DNA from: Terriglobia bacterium
GTDB taxonomy: Bacteria > Acidobacteriota > Terriglobia > UBA7540
Length of the DNA: 21,327 nucleotides
Assembly: GCA_020072905.1 (NCBI GenBank)
Contig: JAIQGB010000034.1
Span: 1 to 21,327, forward strand
Direction of reading: 5' to 3'
In this document: in pieces, positions 7,553 through 14,963 of the stretch
Layout: every line of letters starts with the position of its first letter
How positions within the stretch are numbered: position 1 is the first letter of the stretch
Position numbers and translations under genes: made by a program
The notes under the pieces: model-generated
The model's input: the letters and a program-made list of their open reading frames with translations, nothing else
The model's database searches: none
What the model was told of the DNA's origin: nothing

Positions 7553-8305
7553 TCAACCCAGACCCAGGCCCCCGTACCGGCGCTCGCGCTTCTGGAAATC
7601 GCGAATGGCCTGGAACAAATCATTCTGGGTGAAGTCCGGCCAGAGCGTATCGGTCACCCAAATCTCGGAATACGCCACCTGCCACAACAGAAAGTTGCTC
7701 AGCCTCAGTTCGCCGCTCGTGCGAATGAGCAGATCGGGATCGGGGACATCGTGCGTATAGAGATATCGGCTCAGGGTCGCTTCATCGATTTGGATCGTTC
7801 CGTCGTGCCTGAGCTCCTCGGCCAGCGCGCGGACGGCATCAACCACTTCGGCGCGAGCTCCGTAATTGAGCGCCAAGGTCAACCGCGTCCCGGTATTTCG
7901 GCTCGTCTTCTCGAGGGCGGTCTGGAGGTCCGCCCGGACCGGCTTGGGCAGGTCCGCGATGCGCCCGATGACACTCAGCCGGATGTTTTGCCGGTTGAGT
8001 TCCCCGATTTCCTTCCTGAGGTATTCCCGGAGCAACGCCATCAGGAGCTTGATTTCGGTCTGCGGGCGCTTCCAGTTTTCCGCCGAGAAGGCGTACAGCG
8101 TCAGGTAAGGAACGCCCAGACGCGCGCAGGCTTCCACCGCCTGGCGGACGGCCCGGATTCCGGCGCGGTGCCCGGCGATGCGTGGGAGCCGCCGCTTTCT
8201 GGCCCAGCGTCCGTTGCCATCCATGATGATGGCGATGTGTTGGGGCAGCCGCTCCAGGTCAATCTGCGCCAGAAGATCCGCTTCGAGGAGTTCAGTCTTC
8301 ACCAC
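7553..8305 (-). CDS. uppS: Undecaprenyl diphosphate synthase
   Basis: Cis-prenyltransferase that extends farnesyl diphosphate with IPP to the C55 lipid carrier for peptidoglycan synthesis. Motifs: IAIIMDGNGRWA with catalytic D29, RAGIRAVR, LTLYAFSAENWKRP, LALNYGAR, and the C-terminal PDPDLLIRTSGELRLSNF and SEIWVTDTLWPDF. The length of 250 residues is typical. Two tandem GTG codons (8305 and 8302) are possible starts and neither has a strong ribosome site. It is the first gene of the cluster; the spacer upstream is the hairpin repeat region, so the promoter probably lies there but I could not identify it. Confidence 0.95.
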   Translation of the reverse strand: MVKTELLEADLLAQIDLERLPQHIAIIMDGNGRWARKRRLPRIAGHRAGIRAVRQAVEACARLGVPYLTLYAFSAENWKRPQTEIKLLMALLREYLRKEIGELNRQNIRLSVIGRIADLPKPVRADLQTALEKTSRNTGTRLTLALNYGARAEVVDAVRALAEELRHDGTIQIDEATLSRYLYTHDVPDPDLLIRTSGELRLSNFLLWQVAYSEIWVTDTLWPDFTQNDLFQAIRDFQKRERRYGGLGLG

Positions 8306-8349
8306 AGCCTGCAGGCCAAAGGAATGACTGCATTGAGAACCTCAAAGTA

Positions 8350-8632
8350 GCATACCCCCCCCTTGACCGCAAGCCGCAGGGTATCCGCGAAGACACAAAG
8401 CAAGGTAGCGCCGAGCTGGTCTGTGGCTCTGCGGGTTTCCAGGCGGGACGGCACAGAGCGTAGCTCCGCGTTTTGGCGTTATACTCCGCCACATGGCGAA
8501 GCGAGTAGCAAGGTAACGCAGACCTCCGTCTTTGAGGTCTGCGGCTTGTCCACGATGAACCAAGAAAGAGCCGCGGACCTCCACAGCAGGTCCGCGCTAC
8601 GCGCTTCGGGAGCACGTAGGGAGACACGCCGG
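8350..8632. repeat. Non-coding spacer of hairpin-forming repeats
   Basis: The roughly 330-bp gap between uppS and the Nramp-like gene holds no convincing gene. It contains two related hairpins with 7-nt loops. The first has stems CGCAGACCTC (8517-8526) and GAGGTCTGCG (8534-8543). The second has CGCGGACCT (8572-8580) and AGGTCCGCG (8588-8596). CGCCA-CA-TGGCG (8487-8498) is a further short palindrome. AGCAAGGTA followed by GCGC-like bases occurs twice (about 8399 and 8507). This internal duplication suggests a dispersed, REP-like intergenic element. Whether it also terminates the Nramp transcript is unclear. Confidence 0.55.
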
Positions 8633-9904
8633 TCAGACGGGCAGGCGGCCCGGGAAGAACGAACTGACCAGCAGGAGGGCCGTGAGCGCGATCATCAGGA
8701 CACAGGTTGTATAACCCGCAATGTTGAAGAAGCGCGTGTTCCGGTAGTCGCCCATCAAGTCCCGGCGGTTGGAGAGGCGGAGCATGAAGATCAGCACGCA
8801 GGGGAGCAGAATGCCATTGGCGACCTGCGAAAGCAGGATGATCGGAACCTGCTGGGACTCCCGTAACCAGACGACGATGAGCGCACCCAGAACGATAAGC
8901 GCGGTATAGAGCCAGTAGAAGATCGGGGCTTCCCGAAAGCGCTTGTCGAGGCCCGATTCCAGCCCCAGGCCTTCGCAGACGTAGTAAGCGGTGGACAACG
9001 GCAGAATGCACGCCGCAAAAAGCGAGGCATTCACCAGGCCGAAGGCAAACAGAATCTCCGCGCCGTGTCCGGCCAGCGGCCGCAGCGCCAGCGCCGCGTC
9101 GGCGGCGTTCGAGATGTGCCGCTCGCCGCTGACAAAAATCGTGGAGGCGCAGGCGACGACGATGAAAAACGCCACCGCATTCGCCATGACGCAGCCGATA
9201 ATCACATCCCAGCGTGCCAGCGCATAGTGCTTGATCTTGATCCCCTTCTCGACAACTGCGGCCTGCTGATAGAACTGCATCCAGGGGGCGATCGTGGTAC
9301 CCACGAGGCCGATCATCATATAGAGGTAGCCCCTGTCAAAATGGAACGAAGGTTTGACCGTGCTGATCAGAGCATGCGTCCAGTCGGGGTTCGCGAAGAA
9401 GCACGAAATCGGATAGGCGATGTAGAACACGCAGGCAGCCAGAAAAACATTCTCGACGACGCGGTGAGTCCCCCGCACCACCAGCAGCCACACAAACAGC
9501 GCGCCGACGGGAACAGCGATGAACCGGCTGGCCCCGAAGAGCCCCATCCCCGAAGCCAGTCCGGCGAAATCCGCCACCGTATTCCCAAGGTTCGTGACCA
9601 AGAGAAGGCCCATCAGGATGAAGGTGGTACGGAATCCATACTCTTCCCGAATCAAGTCCGCCAGCCCCTTACCGGTCACCACGCCCATGCGCGAGTTCAT
9701 CTCCTGGATAACGACCAGCGCAACCATGATGGGCACGAGCGTCCAAAGCAGCGAGTAGCCGTAACTCGCCCCCGCGACGGAGTACGTGTAGATGCCGCCC
9801 GCGTCGTTGTCCACGTTCGCCGTGATGATCCCCGGTCCCACCACGGCGAAGATGAGTACGAAGCTTCTCCGCCAGCGCCGGAGTCGTTCGCGGTTCGTTG
9901 CCAC
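8633..9904 (-). CDS. Nramp-related divalent-metal (probably Mg2+) transporter
   Basis: Membrane protein of 423 residues with about eleven hydrophobic helices and the Nramp helix-1 framework (GPGIITAN, then GYSLLW). In canonical Mn/Fe Nramps helix 1 has DPGN and helix 6 has MPH. Here they read DND-A-GG at residues 32-37 and IAPWMQF at 205-211, so the soft-metal methionine is replaced by Ala206 and the histidine by Trp208. Loss of that methionine is what distinguishes Nramp-related Mg2+ transporters, which are known to occur under M-box control. The GTG start is 18 bp after the stop of the MgtE-N/CBS gene, so the two share a transcript led by an M-box riboswitch. Mg2+ uptake is therefore the best inference; Mn2+ remains possible. 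Confidence 0.85.
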   Translation of the reverse strand: MATNRERLRRWRRSFVLIFAVVGPGIITANVDNDAGGIYTYSVAGASYGYSLLWTLVPIMVALVVIQEMNSRMGVVTGKGLADLIREEYGFRTTFILMGLLLVTNLGNTVADFAGLASGMGLFGASRFIAVPVGALFVWLLVVRGTHRVVENVFLAACVFYIAYPISCFFANPDWTHALISTVKPSFHFDRGYLYMMIGLVGTTIAPWMQFYQQAAVVEKGIKIKHYALARWDVIIGCVMANAVAFFIVVACASTIFVSGERHISNAADAALALRPLAGHGAEILFAFGLVNASLFAACILPLSTAYYVCEGLGLESGLDKRFREAPIFYWLYTALIVLGALIVVWLRESQQVPIILLSQVANGILLPCVLIFMLRLSNRRDLMGDYRNTRFFNIAGYTTCVLMIALTALLLVSSFFPGRLPV

Positions 9905-9922
9905 GCTTCGCCTGCCTTGTCC

Positions 9923-11164
9923 TTACTTTCGATTCACCATCAACTCGAGCACGTCGTCGGAGGCGACCACGCCGAGCAGGTGGCCTTTCTCATCTACGAC
10001 GGGGAGCGTCACCAGATTGTATTTATGGAACAAGTCCACCACTTCCTTCTGGTCGGCATGGAAAGGGAGCGAGACCAGCGGCTCCGCCGCCAGATCTTTG
10101 AGCGGCGTCGATGACTCTGCCAGTAGAATCCGCGCCAGCGGCACGGCGCCCGTCAAGGCCGCCTCCGAATTGACCAGATAAACCACGTGGATGGATTCAA
10201 TGGGGCCCTCAAAATTCTTGAGGGCCGCAATCGCGCCTTCGATAGTCGCCGTCTCGCCCACAAATACAAATTCATTCGTCATGAGCGCGCCGGCGGTATT
10301 TTCCTCAAACCCCAACAATTCGCGAACCTCCTCGGCCTCTTCCTTGTCCATGTCAGCCAGGACGACGGCTGAGGTCTCGGGAGGCATCTGCTGGAGCACG
10401 TCGGCGGCTTCGTCGGGAGGCATCTCCTCCACAATATCCGCCGCTCTGTCCGCCGGGATGCTCTCGAGGAAGTCAGCCTGCATGCGGGTGGGGATTTCCG
10501 AAAGGGCAGATGCGGCAGTCTCGTCGTCCAGCGATTCAATGACAGCCTTCTGCTCGTCGCGGCTCAATTCCTCCAAGATTTCCCCGATGTCGGCCGGGTG
10601 GAGTTCCGCCAGGCGGTCGTAGGAAATGCGCAGCTTGAGCCGCCGCCCCGGGTCGGGCTCGATAAGATTCACGAACTCCCAGGGAATGCTCTTGGATGAA
10701 AAAACCGAACTCACGGTGCGCAAAGTGTGTTTGGCCATCGTGCCCTGAAGCAGTCTTCGGACCGCCGCAGCCAGGCCCACATTGACCGCTACGACGCGCA
10801 GTTCCGTATGACCAATGGTGGGCTGGATATCAAAATCGACGTCGTTTACCCGCACGACCTTGCGGTTGTCAACGTCGATGATCTGCTGATCGAGGATATC
10901 CTTCTTCACGTGCAGCAACCCCTCATCGGGCGCATAACAGCGAACTTCCTCTCGCGGGACGCAAGTCTGCCCGGCGCGAACGGAAAGCGACTGCAATTGC
11001 TCATGGGTGACGCAAACCAGGTTATTCTTGGGGCCCCTCACCAGATAAGAGGCTACCCGCAGCGAATTCTGGCTGGGATCGACGCACAGGTCCACCAAGC
11101 GGCCCAGGTATTCGCCCTTCACGCCATACATCGGGAGGTTTTCCAGCTCGCTGAAATAGATCAT
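9923..11164 (-). CDS. Soluble PRC-barrel / MgtE-N / CBS-pair protein
   Basis: A 413-residue protein without membrane segments. The N-terminal third looks like two PRC-barrel-type repeats (LGRLVDLCVDP near residue 20; ILDQQIIDVDN near 90). From about residue 190 a helical MgtE N-terminal-like domain follows (ELHPADIGEILEELS and repeated IPADRAAD / MPPDEAAD helices rich in acidic residues), then two CBS motifs (GALMTNEFVFV, and LVTLPVVDEKGHLLGVV at the end). In MgtE these parts bind Mg2+ and gate the channel; here the channel domain is absent. Directly followed by the Nramp-like gene, it probably senses Mg2+ and regulates that transporter, which is an inference. A good ribosome site (AAGGA, 6 nt before ATG) is present. 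Leader control is by an M-box riboswitch. Confidence 0.85.
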   Translation of the reverse strand: MIYFSELENLPMYGVKGEYLGRLVDLCVDPSQNSLRVASYLVRGPKNNLVCVTHEQLQSLSVRAGQTCVPREEVRCYAPDEGLLHVKKDILDQQIIDVDNRKVVRVNDVDFDIQPTIGHTELRVVAVNVGLAAAVRRLLQGTMAKHTLRTVSSVFSSKSIPWEFVNLIEPDPGRRLKLRISYDRLAELHPADIGEILEELSRDEQKAVIESLDDETAASALSEIPTRMQADFLESIPADRAADIVEEMPPDEAADVLQQMPPETSAVVLADMDKEEAEEVRELLGFEENTAGALMTNEFVFVGETATIEGAIAALKNFEGPIESIHVVYLVNSEAALTGAVPLARILLAESSTPLKDLAAEPLVSLPFHADQKEVVDLFHKYNLVTLPVVDEKGHLLGVVASDDVLELMVNRK

Positions 11165-11284
11165 TTCTGTCCTTTCCGGCGCGCCCGAGCGGCCCTAATG
11201 GCACGGTATGGCGTGCCTTTCTCCAGTCCCCGCTAGACTCTGAGCCCAGTTCTGCCTCCCCCCAGCCAAGGTCTCCTCCCCCCA

Positions 11285-11321
11285 AACCAAAAACCCCGTG
11301 GAAGCCAAAGGCTCCACGGGG
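11285..11321 (-). terminator. Intrinsic terminator of the M-box leader
   Basis: On the minus strand CCCCGTGGAGCC, loop TTT, GGCTTCCACGGGG forms a 12-bp stem with one bulge, followed directly by TTTTT and a T-rich tail. It lies between the riboswitch aptamer and the MgtE-N/CBS gene, the position expected for transcription attenuation. Confidence 0.85.
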
Positions 11322-11370
11322 CAATTTCACCCGCCGCCGGGCGATCCGGCGGATGCATCAACCCCCTGGT

Positions 11371-11391
11371 GTGAGCTTTGGCTCCACACAA
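11371..11391 (-). promoter_or_regulatory. Candidate antiterminator segment
   Basis: On the minus strand GTGTGGAGC, loop CAAA, GCTCACAC can fold locally. The portion TGTGGAGCCAAAG can instead pair with CTTTGGCTTCCACG, the loop and 3' arm of the downstream terminator (12 bp with one bulged T). Folding and pairing are mutually exclusive, which is the layout of a riboswitch expression platform. This is inferred from complementarity only. Confidence 0.5.
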
Positions 11392-11404
11392 CGTGCTGTC
11401 CCGC

Positions 11405-11535
11405 CGCCGCGGGCCAGAGCCACTTTAGGCAAAGCCTTAAGCCGACCGTGCCTGCTCCACCCGTTGGCCCGTCTCCGGGTTTCTGGGCAGTGGCTTCAAT
11501 TTGCGTGGTAACCTCGCCTAACGAGGTCAACATCG
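11405..11535 (-). promoter_or_regulatory. M-box (ykoK-type) Mg2+ riboswitch aptamer
   Basis: The minus strand carries the M-box core in order: GTTAGGCGAGG (11522-11512), then GCCACTGCCCAGAAA, a GGAGACGGGCCAACGGGT block, GGAGCAGG, GGCTTAAGGC and AAAGTGGCTCTGG. The P2 helix GCCAC / GTGGC is complementary, as in the B. subtilis mgtE leader, whose core has the equivalent GUUAGGUGAGG, CUGCCCAAAAA and CGCCAAUGGGU. M-boxes shut off Mg2+ transporter expression when Mg2+ is plentiful. It sits between a promoter and an intrinsic terminator upstream of the MgtE-N/CBS and Nramp-like genes. The outer boundaries are approximate because I could not place the P1 helix with certainty. Confidence 0.85.
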
Positions 11536-11584
11536 GTTTTTGGCTGTCGTCCGGCGACCTCCGACAAAAACCTTCCAACTCTTC

Positions 11585-11613
11585 TTATTACGAGTGCCAT
11601 CGGCCTTTGTCAA
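11585..11613 (-). promoter_or_regulatory. Sigma-70-like promoter of the M-box transcript
   Basis: On the minus strand a perfect -35 TTGACA (11613-11608), a 17-bp spacer and a weaker -10 TAATAA (11590-11585). Transcription would begin near 11578, about 45 nt before the M-box aptamer, which fits a riboswitch leader. Confidence 0.65.
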
Positions 11614-11619
11614 GAAAAA

Positions 11620-11845
11620 AGGCGTCCATAATCGCAGAATTTGCAAGGATTAGTGCGCGGAAGGGGGAAACCAAGCCCACAGGATCCAAACCTGCTTCGG
11701 AGGGGTGCCCCGACGGGGTCTTCGCTATCCCCTTTTCAGCAGCCGCCGGGCGACGCGAGGTTCGCCACGCACAGCTAGATATCGCCCCACTCCCCGACAA
11801 CCCTGCCTCTGCCCTGCTTCGGGCCCGCAGAGCCTCAGCACGGCG
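11620..11845. other. Spacer without a recognised feature
   Basis: Between the M-box promoter and the end of the ThuA-domain gene I see no gene, RNA or repeat array. GC-rich short palindromes near 11704-11716 (GGGGTGCCCC and CCCCGACGGGG) could serve as a terminator for neither or either side; there is no T-tract. Confidence 0.4.
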
Positions 11846-12619
11846 TTACTTGGTCAGGCCCATCGCCCACTGGATGCCTTTCAGGAGCATGTCCTGATAG
11901 CGCTGGTCTTTCCACACCCAGTCATCGTGGCCGAGCCCGTTGTAATAAACCCGCCCCTTCCCGAAAGGCCGCGTCCAGCAAATCGGCCAGCCGTAGTAAC
12001 GATGCATCACTCCCTCTTTCTTGAGGTCGACGGAGGAGGGGTCCAATCGCAGCAGGACGTGCGAGTCTTTAGCCTGGAAATCGCTGACCTGGTAAATCTC
12101 GTCGTTAATCTGAAAGGATTTCCCCAGAAAGCCTACGATAGGGCTCGACGGGTCGGCGACTTCAACCGTCACCATCTGGTGCCAGGGGTGGCCATTGAAA
12201 TAGCCGCCGATGAGCTCACCAAACTCACCCCACATGTAAAAGGTATCGGTTGCGCTGTGCACGCCGATGAAGCCGTGTCCGCCGCGCACAAAATCGATGA
12301 AATCCTTCTTCTGCTCATCGCTCATGGGCAGTTCGCCCGTGGTGTTGAACATCACAGCGTCATAGTTCTTCAGGTTGTCTTTTGTGAACGCGGCACAGTC
12401 TTCGGTGACCGTGGTCTCAAAGGCTCCGGACTTCTCGCCGAGCTCCTTCACGATTTGCTTGGAGAGCTCCACGGATTCGTGGTGATAACCCTTTGTCAGC
12501 GTCATGTAAAGCAGCTTGCCTTTCTTCGCCGGTTTCGCACTGGAGATGGGCGTGCCTTCGAGGCAGATGAAGCCCCCAACCGCAACCAGCAGGAGGAGAG
12601 ACAGTCCATATCTGCGCAT
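11846..12619 (-). CDS. Secreted ThuA-domain protein
   Basis: A 257-residue protein starting with a Sec signal peptide (MRRYGLSLLLLVAVGGFICL), so it acts outside the cytoplasm. The remainder is a ThuA / trehalose-utilisation-like domain with the class I glutamine-amidotransferase-like fold. Landmarks are TLTKGYHHES, NYDAVMFNTTGEL, GHGFIGVHSATDTFY, GGYFNGHPWHQ and the terminal RVYYNGLGHDDWVW. The family is common in Acidobacteriota, Planctomycetes and Verrucomicrobia, next to sugar-metabolism genes, but its chemistry is unsettled. A strong ribosome site (AAGGAG, 7 nt before ATG) supports the start. It follows the DJ-1/PfpI gene by 76 bp and may share its transcript. Confidence 0.88.
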   Translation of the reverse strand: MRRYGLSLLLLVAVGGFICLEGTPISSAKPAKKGKLLYMTLTKGYHHESVELSKQIVKELGEKSGAFETTVTEDCAAFTKDNLKNYDAVMFNTTGELPMSDEQKKDFIDFVRGGHGFIGVHSATDTFYMWGEFGELIGGYFNGHPWHQMVTVEVADPSSPIVGFLGKSFQINDEIYQVSDFQAKDSHVLLRLDPSSVDLKKEGVMHRYYGWPICWTRPFGKGRVYYNGLGHDDWVWKDQRYQDMLLKGIQWAMGLTK

Positions 12620-12695
12620 AATCGCTCCTTGTTCGAGAAATCGGATTTCAGGATTCGGACTCAGCGTTCGACCAACGACAGCTCAATGCGGGGGC

Positions 12696-13250
12696 TCAGC
12701 TTCTTGACCCGCTCGTCTGCGCGGCGGCCTTGGCAGCGAGCGCTTTGGCAACCTCCCGGCAGAACGCGGGGAGGTCCGTCGGCACGCGCGAAGTGATCAG
12801 GTTGCCGTCCACAACGACTTCCTCATCGACGTATTGGGCGCCAGCATGAATCATGTCGTCCTTGATGGCCTTGAAGCAGGTCGCCTTGCGGCCGCGGACG
12901 ATATCGGCCGAACAGAGAACCCACCCGGCGTGGCAGATGGCGGCAACGATTTTCCCCGCCTTGTCCATCTCGCGGACAAGTTTCAGGACGCGCTCGTCCT
13001 GGCGCAGCGCGTCTGGCGCCCAGCCGCCCGGGACGATCACGGCATCGAGGTCGGCGGCGCTGACCTCAGCGATGGATTTGTCGGACACCACCGGGTAACC
13101 TTTCTTGCTCGTGTATGTTTTCCCCGCCGCGTCGCCCACGGCGACCGTCTTGGCGCCGTCCTCGCGAAATCGCAACAGGGGATACCACACTTCCATCTCC
13201 TGGTAGAGGTCGGCGACCAACACGGCGATTCTCTTCCCTTCCAGGCGCAT
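12696..13250 (-). CDS. DJ-1/PfpI family protein
   Basis: A 184-residue cytosolic protein of the DJ-1/PfpI superfamily (proteases, deglycases, chaperones). The nucleophile elbow AAICHAGW places the catalytic cysteine at residue 106 with His107 next to it; the acidic partner is expected at Glu18 (QEMEVWYP). VIVPGGWAPDALR precedes the elbow. This start, an ATG with AGGAGG 9 nt upstream, is preferred over an upstream codon at 13349 that would add 33 residues without similarity to the family. Members of this group are often called general stress protein 18-like or glyoxalase III-like; I cannot tell which activity applies. It diverges from the amidohydrolase gene. Confidence 0.88.
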   Translation of the reverse strand: MRLEGKRIAVLVADLYQEMEVWYPLLRFREDGAKTVAVGDAAGKTYTSKKGYPVVSDKSIAEVSAADLDAVIVPGGWAPDALRQDERVLKLVREMDKAGKIVAAICHAGWVLCSADIVRGRKATCFKAIKDDMIHAGAQYVDEEVVVDGNLITSRVPTDLPAFCREVAKALAAKAAAQTSGSRS

Positions 13251-13404
13251 GGCCTTGCTCCTCCTGTGGATTTCGAATCGTATGCTATCACAACCCCGAG
13301 AAAAGGGGACGATGGAAGCCACCGGATCTTGCCGGGCCTGTCGCGACACCTAGCCGCTGCGGGATCGCGAGCGCCACCCCTTGTCGCCCTGCATATACAC
13401 ATTG

Positions 13405-13433
13405 TTGGAAGGAACAGACCGGCGTGCCATAAT
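13405..13433 (+). promoter_or_regulatory. Sigma-70-like promoter for the amidohydrolase
   Basis: TTGGAA (13405-13410), a 17-bp spacer and CATAAT (13428-13433; five of six consensus bases) precede the amidohydrolase start by about 63 bp. The site lies in the divergent spacer between the DJ-1/PfpI gene and this gene. Confidence 0.5.
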
Positions 13434-13496
13434 ACTCAGCTTTTCTGGCGGTACGTGTAGGTGCGCGACAAAATCAGCGAGAGCAGGAATGAAACT

Positions 13497-14798
13497 ATGG
13501 GGACCAAATCGGCAATTGTCTTTGTCCTTTGTTTATTCAGCGCTGTCACGTTTGCACAGGAGTCTCGTCCTCCCGAGAAGGCCGTCGTTCTCAGGGCGGC
13601 GCATATACTCGATGTCCGCACAGGGCGGATGCTCGACGGTCAAGCGGTACTGATCCAGGGCGACCGGATCGTCAAGGTTGGGCCAGCCGATCAAATCACT
13701 GCACCCGCAGGCGCGGAAGTCATCGACCTGGGCGCGGCGACACTGCTTCCCGGCCTGGTTGACTGTCACGTTCATCTGACCAGCGATCCCGAAGATGCCG
13801 GCCTGAAGGGTTTGACGATCTCGGTGCCGCGCGAAGCCTTGAAGGGCGCCAGAAACGCGCGCCGCACGCTCCAAGCCGGCTTCACCACCGTGCGCAATGT
13901 GGGCGCCGGCGGGTTTTCGGATGTCGCTCTGCGGGACGCGATTGACGCGGGTGATATCCCCGGCCCGCGCATCATCCCCGCGGGCCCGGCACTGGGCTCA
14001 ACGGGCGGCCACTGCGACGAAAACTATCTGGCTCCTGAGTTTGCCTACCGCGACGAGGGTGTCGCGGACGGCGTGCCAGCCGTCCTCGCCAAAACGCGCG
14101 AGGTCGTCAAGTACGGCGTCGGGGTCGTCAAGTTCTGCGCCAGCGGCGGGGTCTTCTCCAAAGGCGACCTCCCCGGGACCACACAATACAGCATGGAAGA
14201 GATGACTGCGTTGGTGGCAGAGGCCCATCGCCAGGGCCGCAAGGTCGCCGCGCACGCCCACGGCACCCAGGCCATCATCGACGCCACCAACGCGGGCGTG
14301 GATTCCATCGAACACGGCAGCTTGATCGACGACGAGGGCATCCGCGTCATGAAGCAGCATGGGACGTACCTTGTGGCGGACGTGTACAACGATGATTTCA
14401 TCCTCGGAGAGGGCAAGCAGCGCGGCTTCACCGACGAAATGCTGGAGAAAGAACGCTCCCTCGGCCAGAAGCAGCGCGAGGGATTCCGCAAGGCCGCTCA
14501 GGCGGGAGTGAAGATCGCTTTCGGGACGGACGCGGGCGTGTACCCGCACGGGTGGAATGCCAAACAGTTCGCCGTCATGGTGAAGTACGGCCTGACGCCG
14601 CTCCAGGCTATCCAGTCCGCGACCGTCAGTGCCGCGGATTTGCTCGGCTGGTCCGACCGCGTGGGCTCGATCGAGCCGGGGAAGTTTGCCGACTTGATTG
14701 CCGTCGAAGGCGACCCCCTCGCCGACGTCACGTCCCTTGAACATGTAAAGTTTGTGATGAAGGATGGTCAGGTGATCAAAAACGAGCAGCAAAGGTAG
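13497..14798 (+). CDS. Secreted metal-dependent amidohydrolase (imidazolonepropionase-like)
   Basis: A 433-residue amidohydrolase-superfamily enzyme with a Sec signal peptide (MGTKSAIVFVLCLFSAVTFA), so probably periplasmic. The binuclear metal site is intact: DCHVHL with H91 and H93, the presumably carboxylated lysine K212 in VVKFCASGG, H253/H255 in AAHAHG, H273 in IEHGS and catalytic D345 in FGTDAG. The C-terminal SATVSAADLLG and IEPGKFADLIAVEGDPL segments rebuild the small beta domain. Relatives include Xaa-Pro and Xaa-Arg dipeptidases as well as imidazolonepropionase-like proteins of soil bacteria; a peptidase role is plausible but unproven. The ATG at 13497 is chosen because it starts the signal peptide and has AGGA 8 nt upstream; a GTG at 13461 is in frame but less fitting. 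Confidence 0.9.
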   Translation: MGTKSAIVFVLCLFSAVTFAQESRPPEKAVVLRAAHILDVRTGRMLDGQAVLIQGDRIVKVGPADQITAPAGAEVIDLGAATLLPGLVDCHVHLTSDPEDAGLKGLTISVPREALKGARNARRTLQAGFTTVRNVGAGGFSDVALRDAIDAGDIPGPRIIPAGPALGSTGGHCDENYLAPEFAYRDEGVADGVPAVLAKTREVVKYGVGVVKFCASGGVFSKGDLPGTTQYSMEEMTALVAEAHRQGRKVAAHAHGTQAIIDATNAGVDSIEHGSLIDDEGIRVMKQHGTYLVADVYNDDFILGEGKQRGFTDEMLEKERSLGQKQREGFRKAAQAGVKIAFGTDAGVYPHGWNAKQFAVMVKYGLTPLQAIQSATVSAADLLGWSDRVGSIEPGKFADLIAVEGDPLADVTSLEHVKFVMKDGQVIKNEQQR

Positions 14799-14963
14799 AA
14801 TTCGGTCCGACTCCCGAAGGGCTGGAAATCTTGTATAGTCCCCCGACTCCCTCGCGGCCAGCCCATATTGGGCTTGTCGCCCCGCTTCTATCCCCGGAGA
14901 GTATCTTCACACTGCTTCTGATTGAAGTTGCATGCTGAACTTGTGAAGCGTAGAGAGGGCGAT

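Noticed and set aside
8292..9011. Minus-strand open frame of 239 codons across the spacer
   Set aside because: It overlaps the Nramp-like gene in another frame, and the rest covers hairpin repeats; no domain is recognisable.
9065..10114. Plus-strand open frame of 349 codons
   Set aside because: Antisense to the Nramp-like and MgtE-N/CBS genes; very rich in His, Arg and Asp as expected of a shadow frame.
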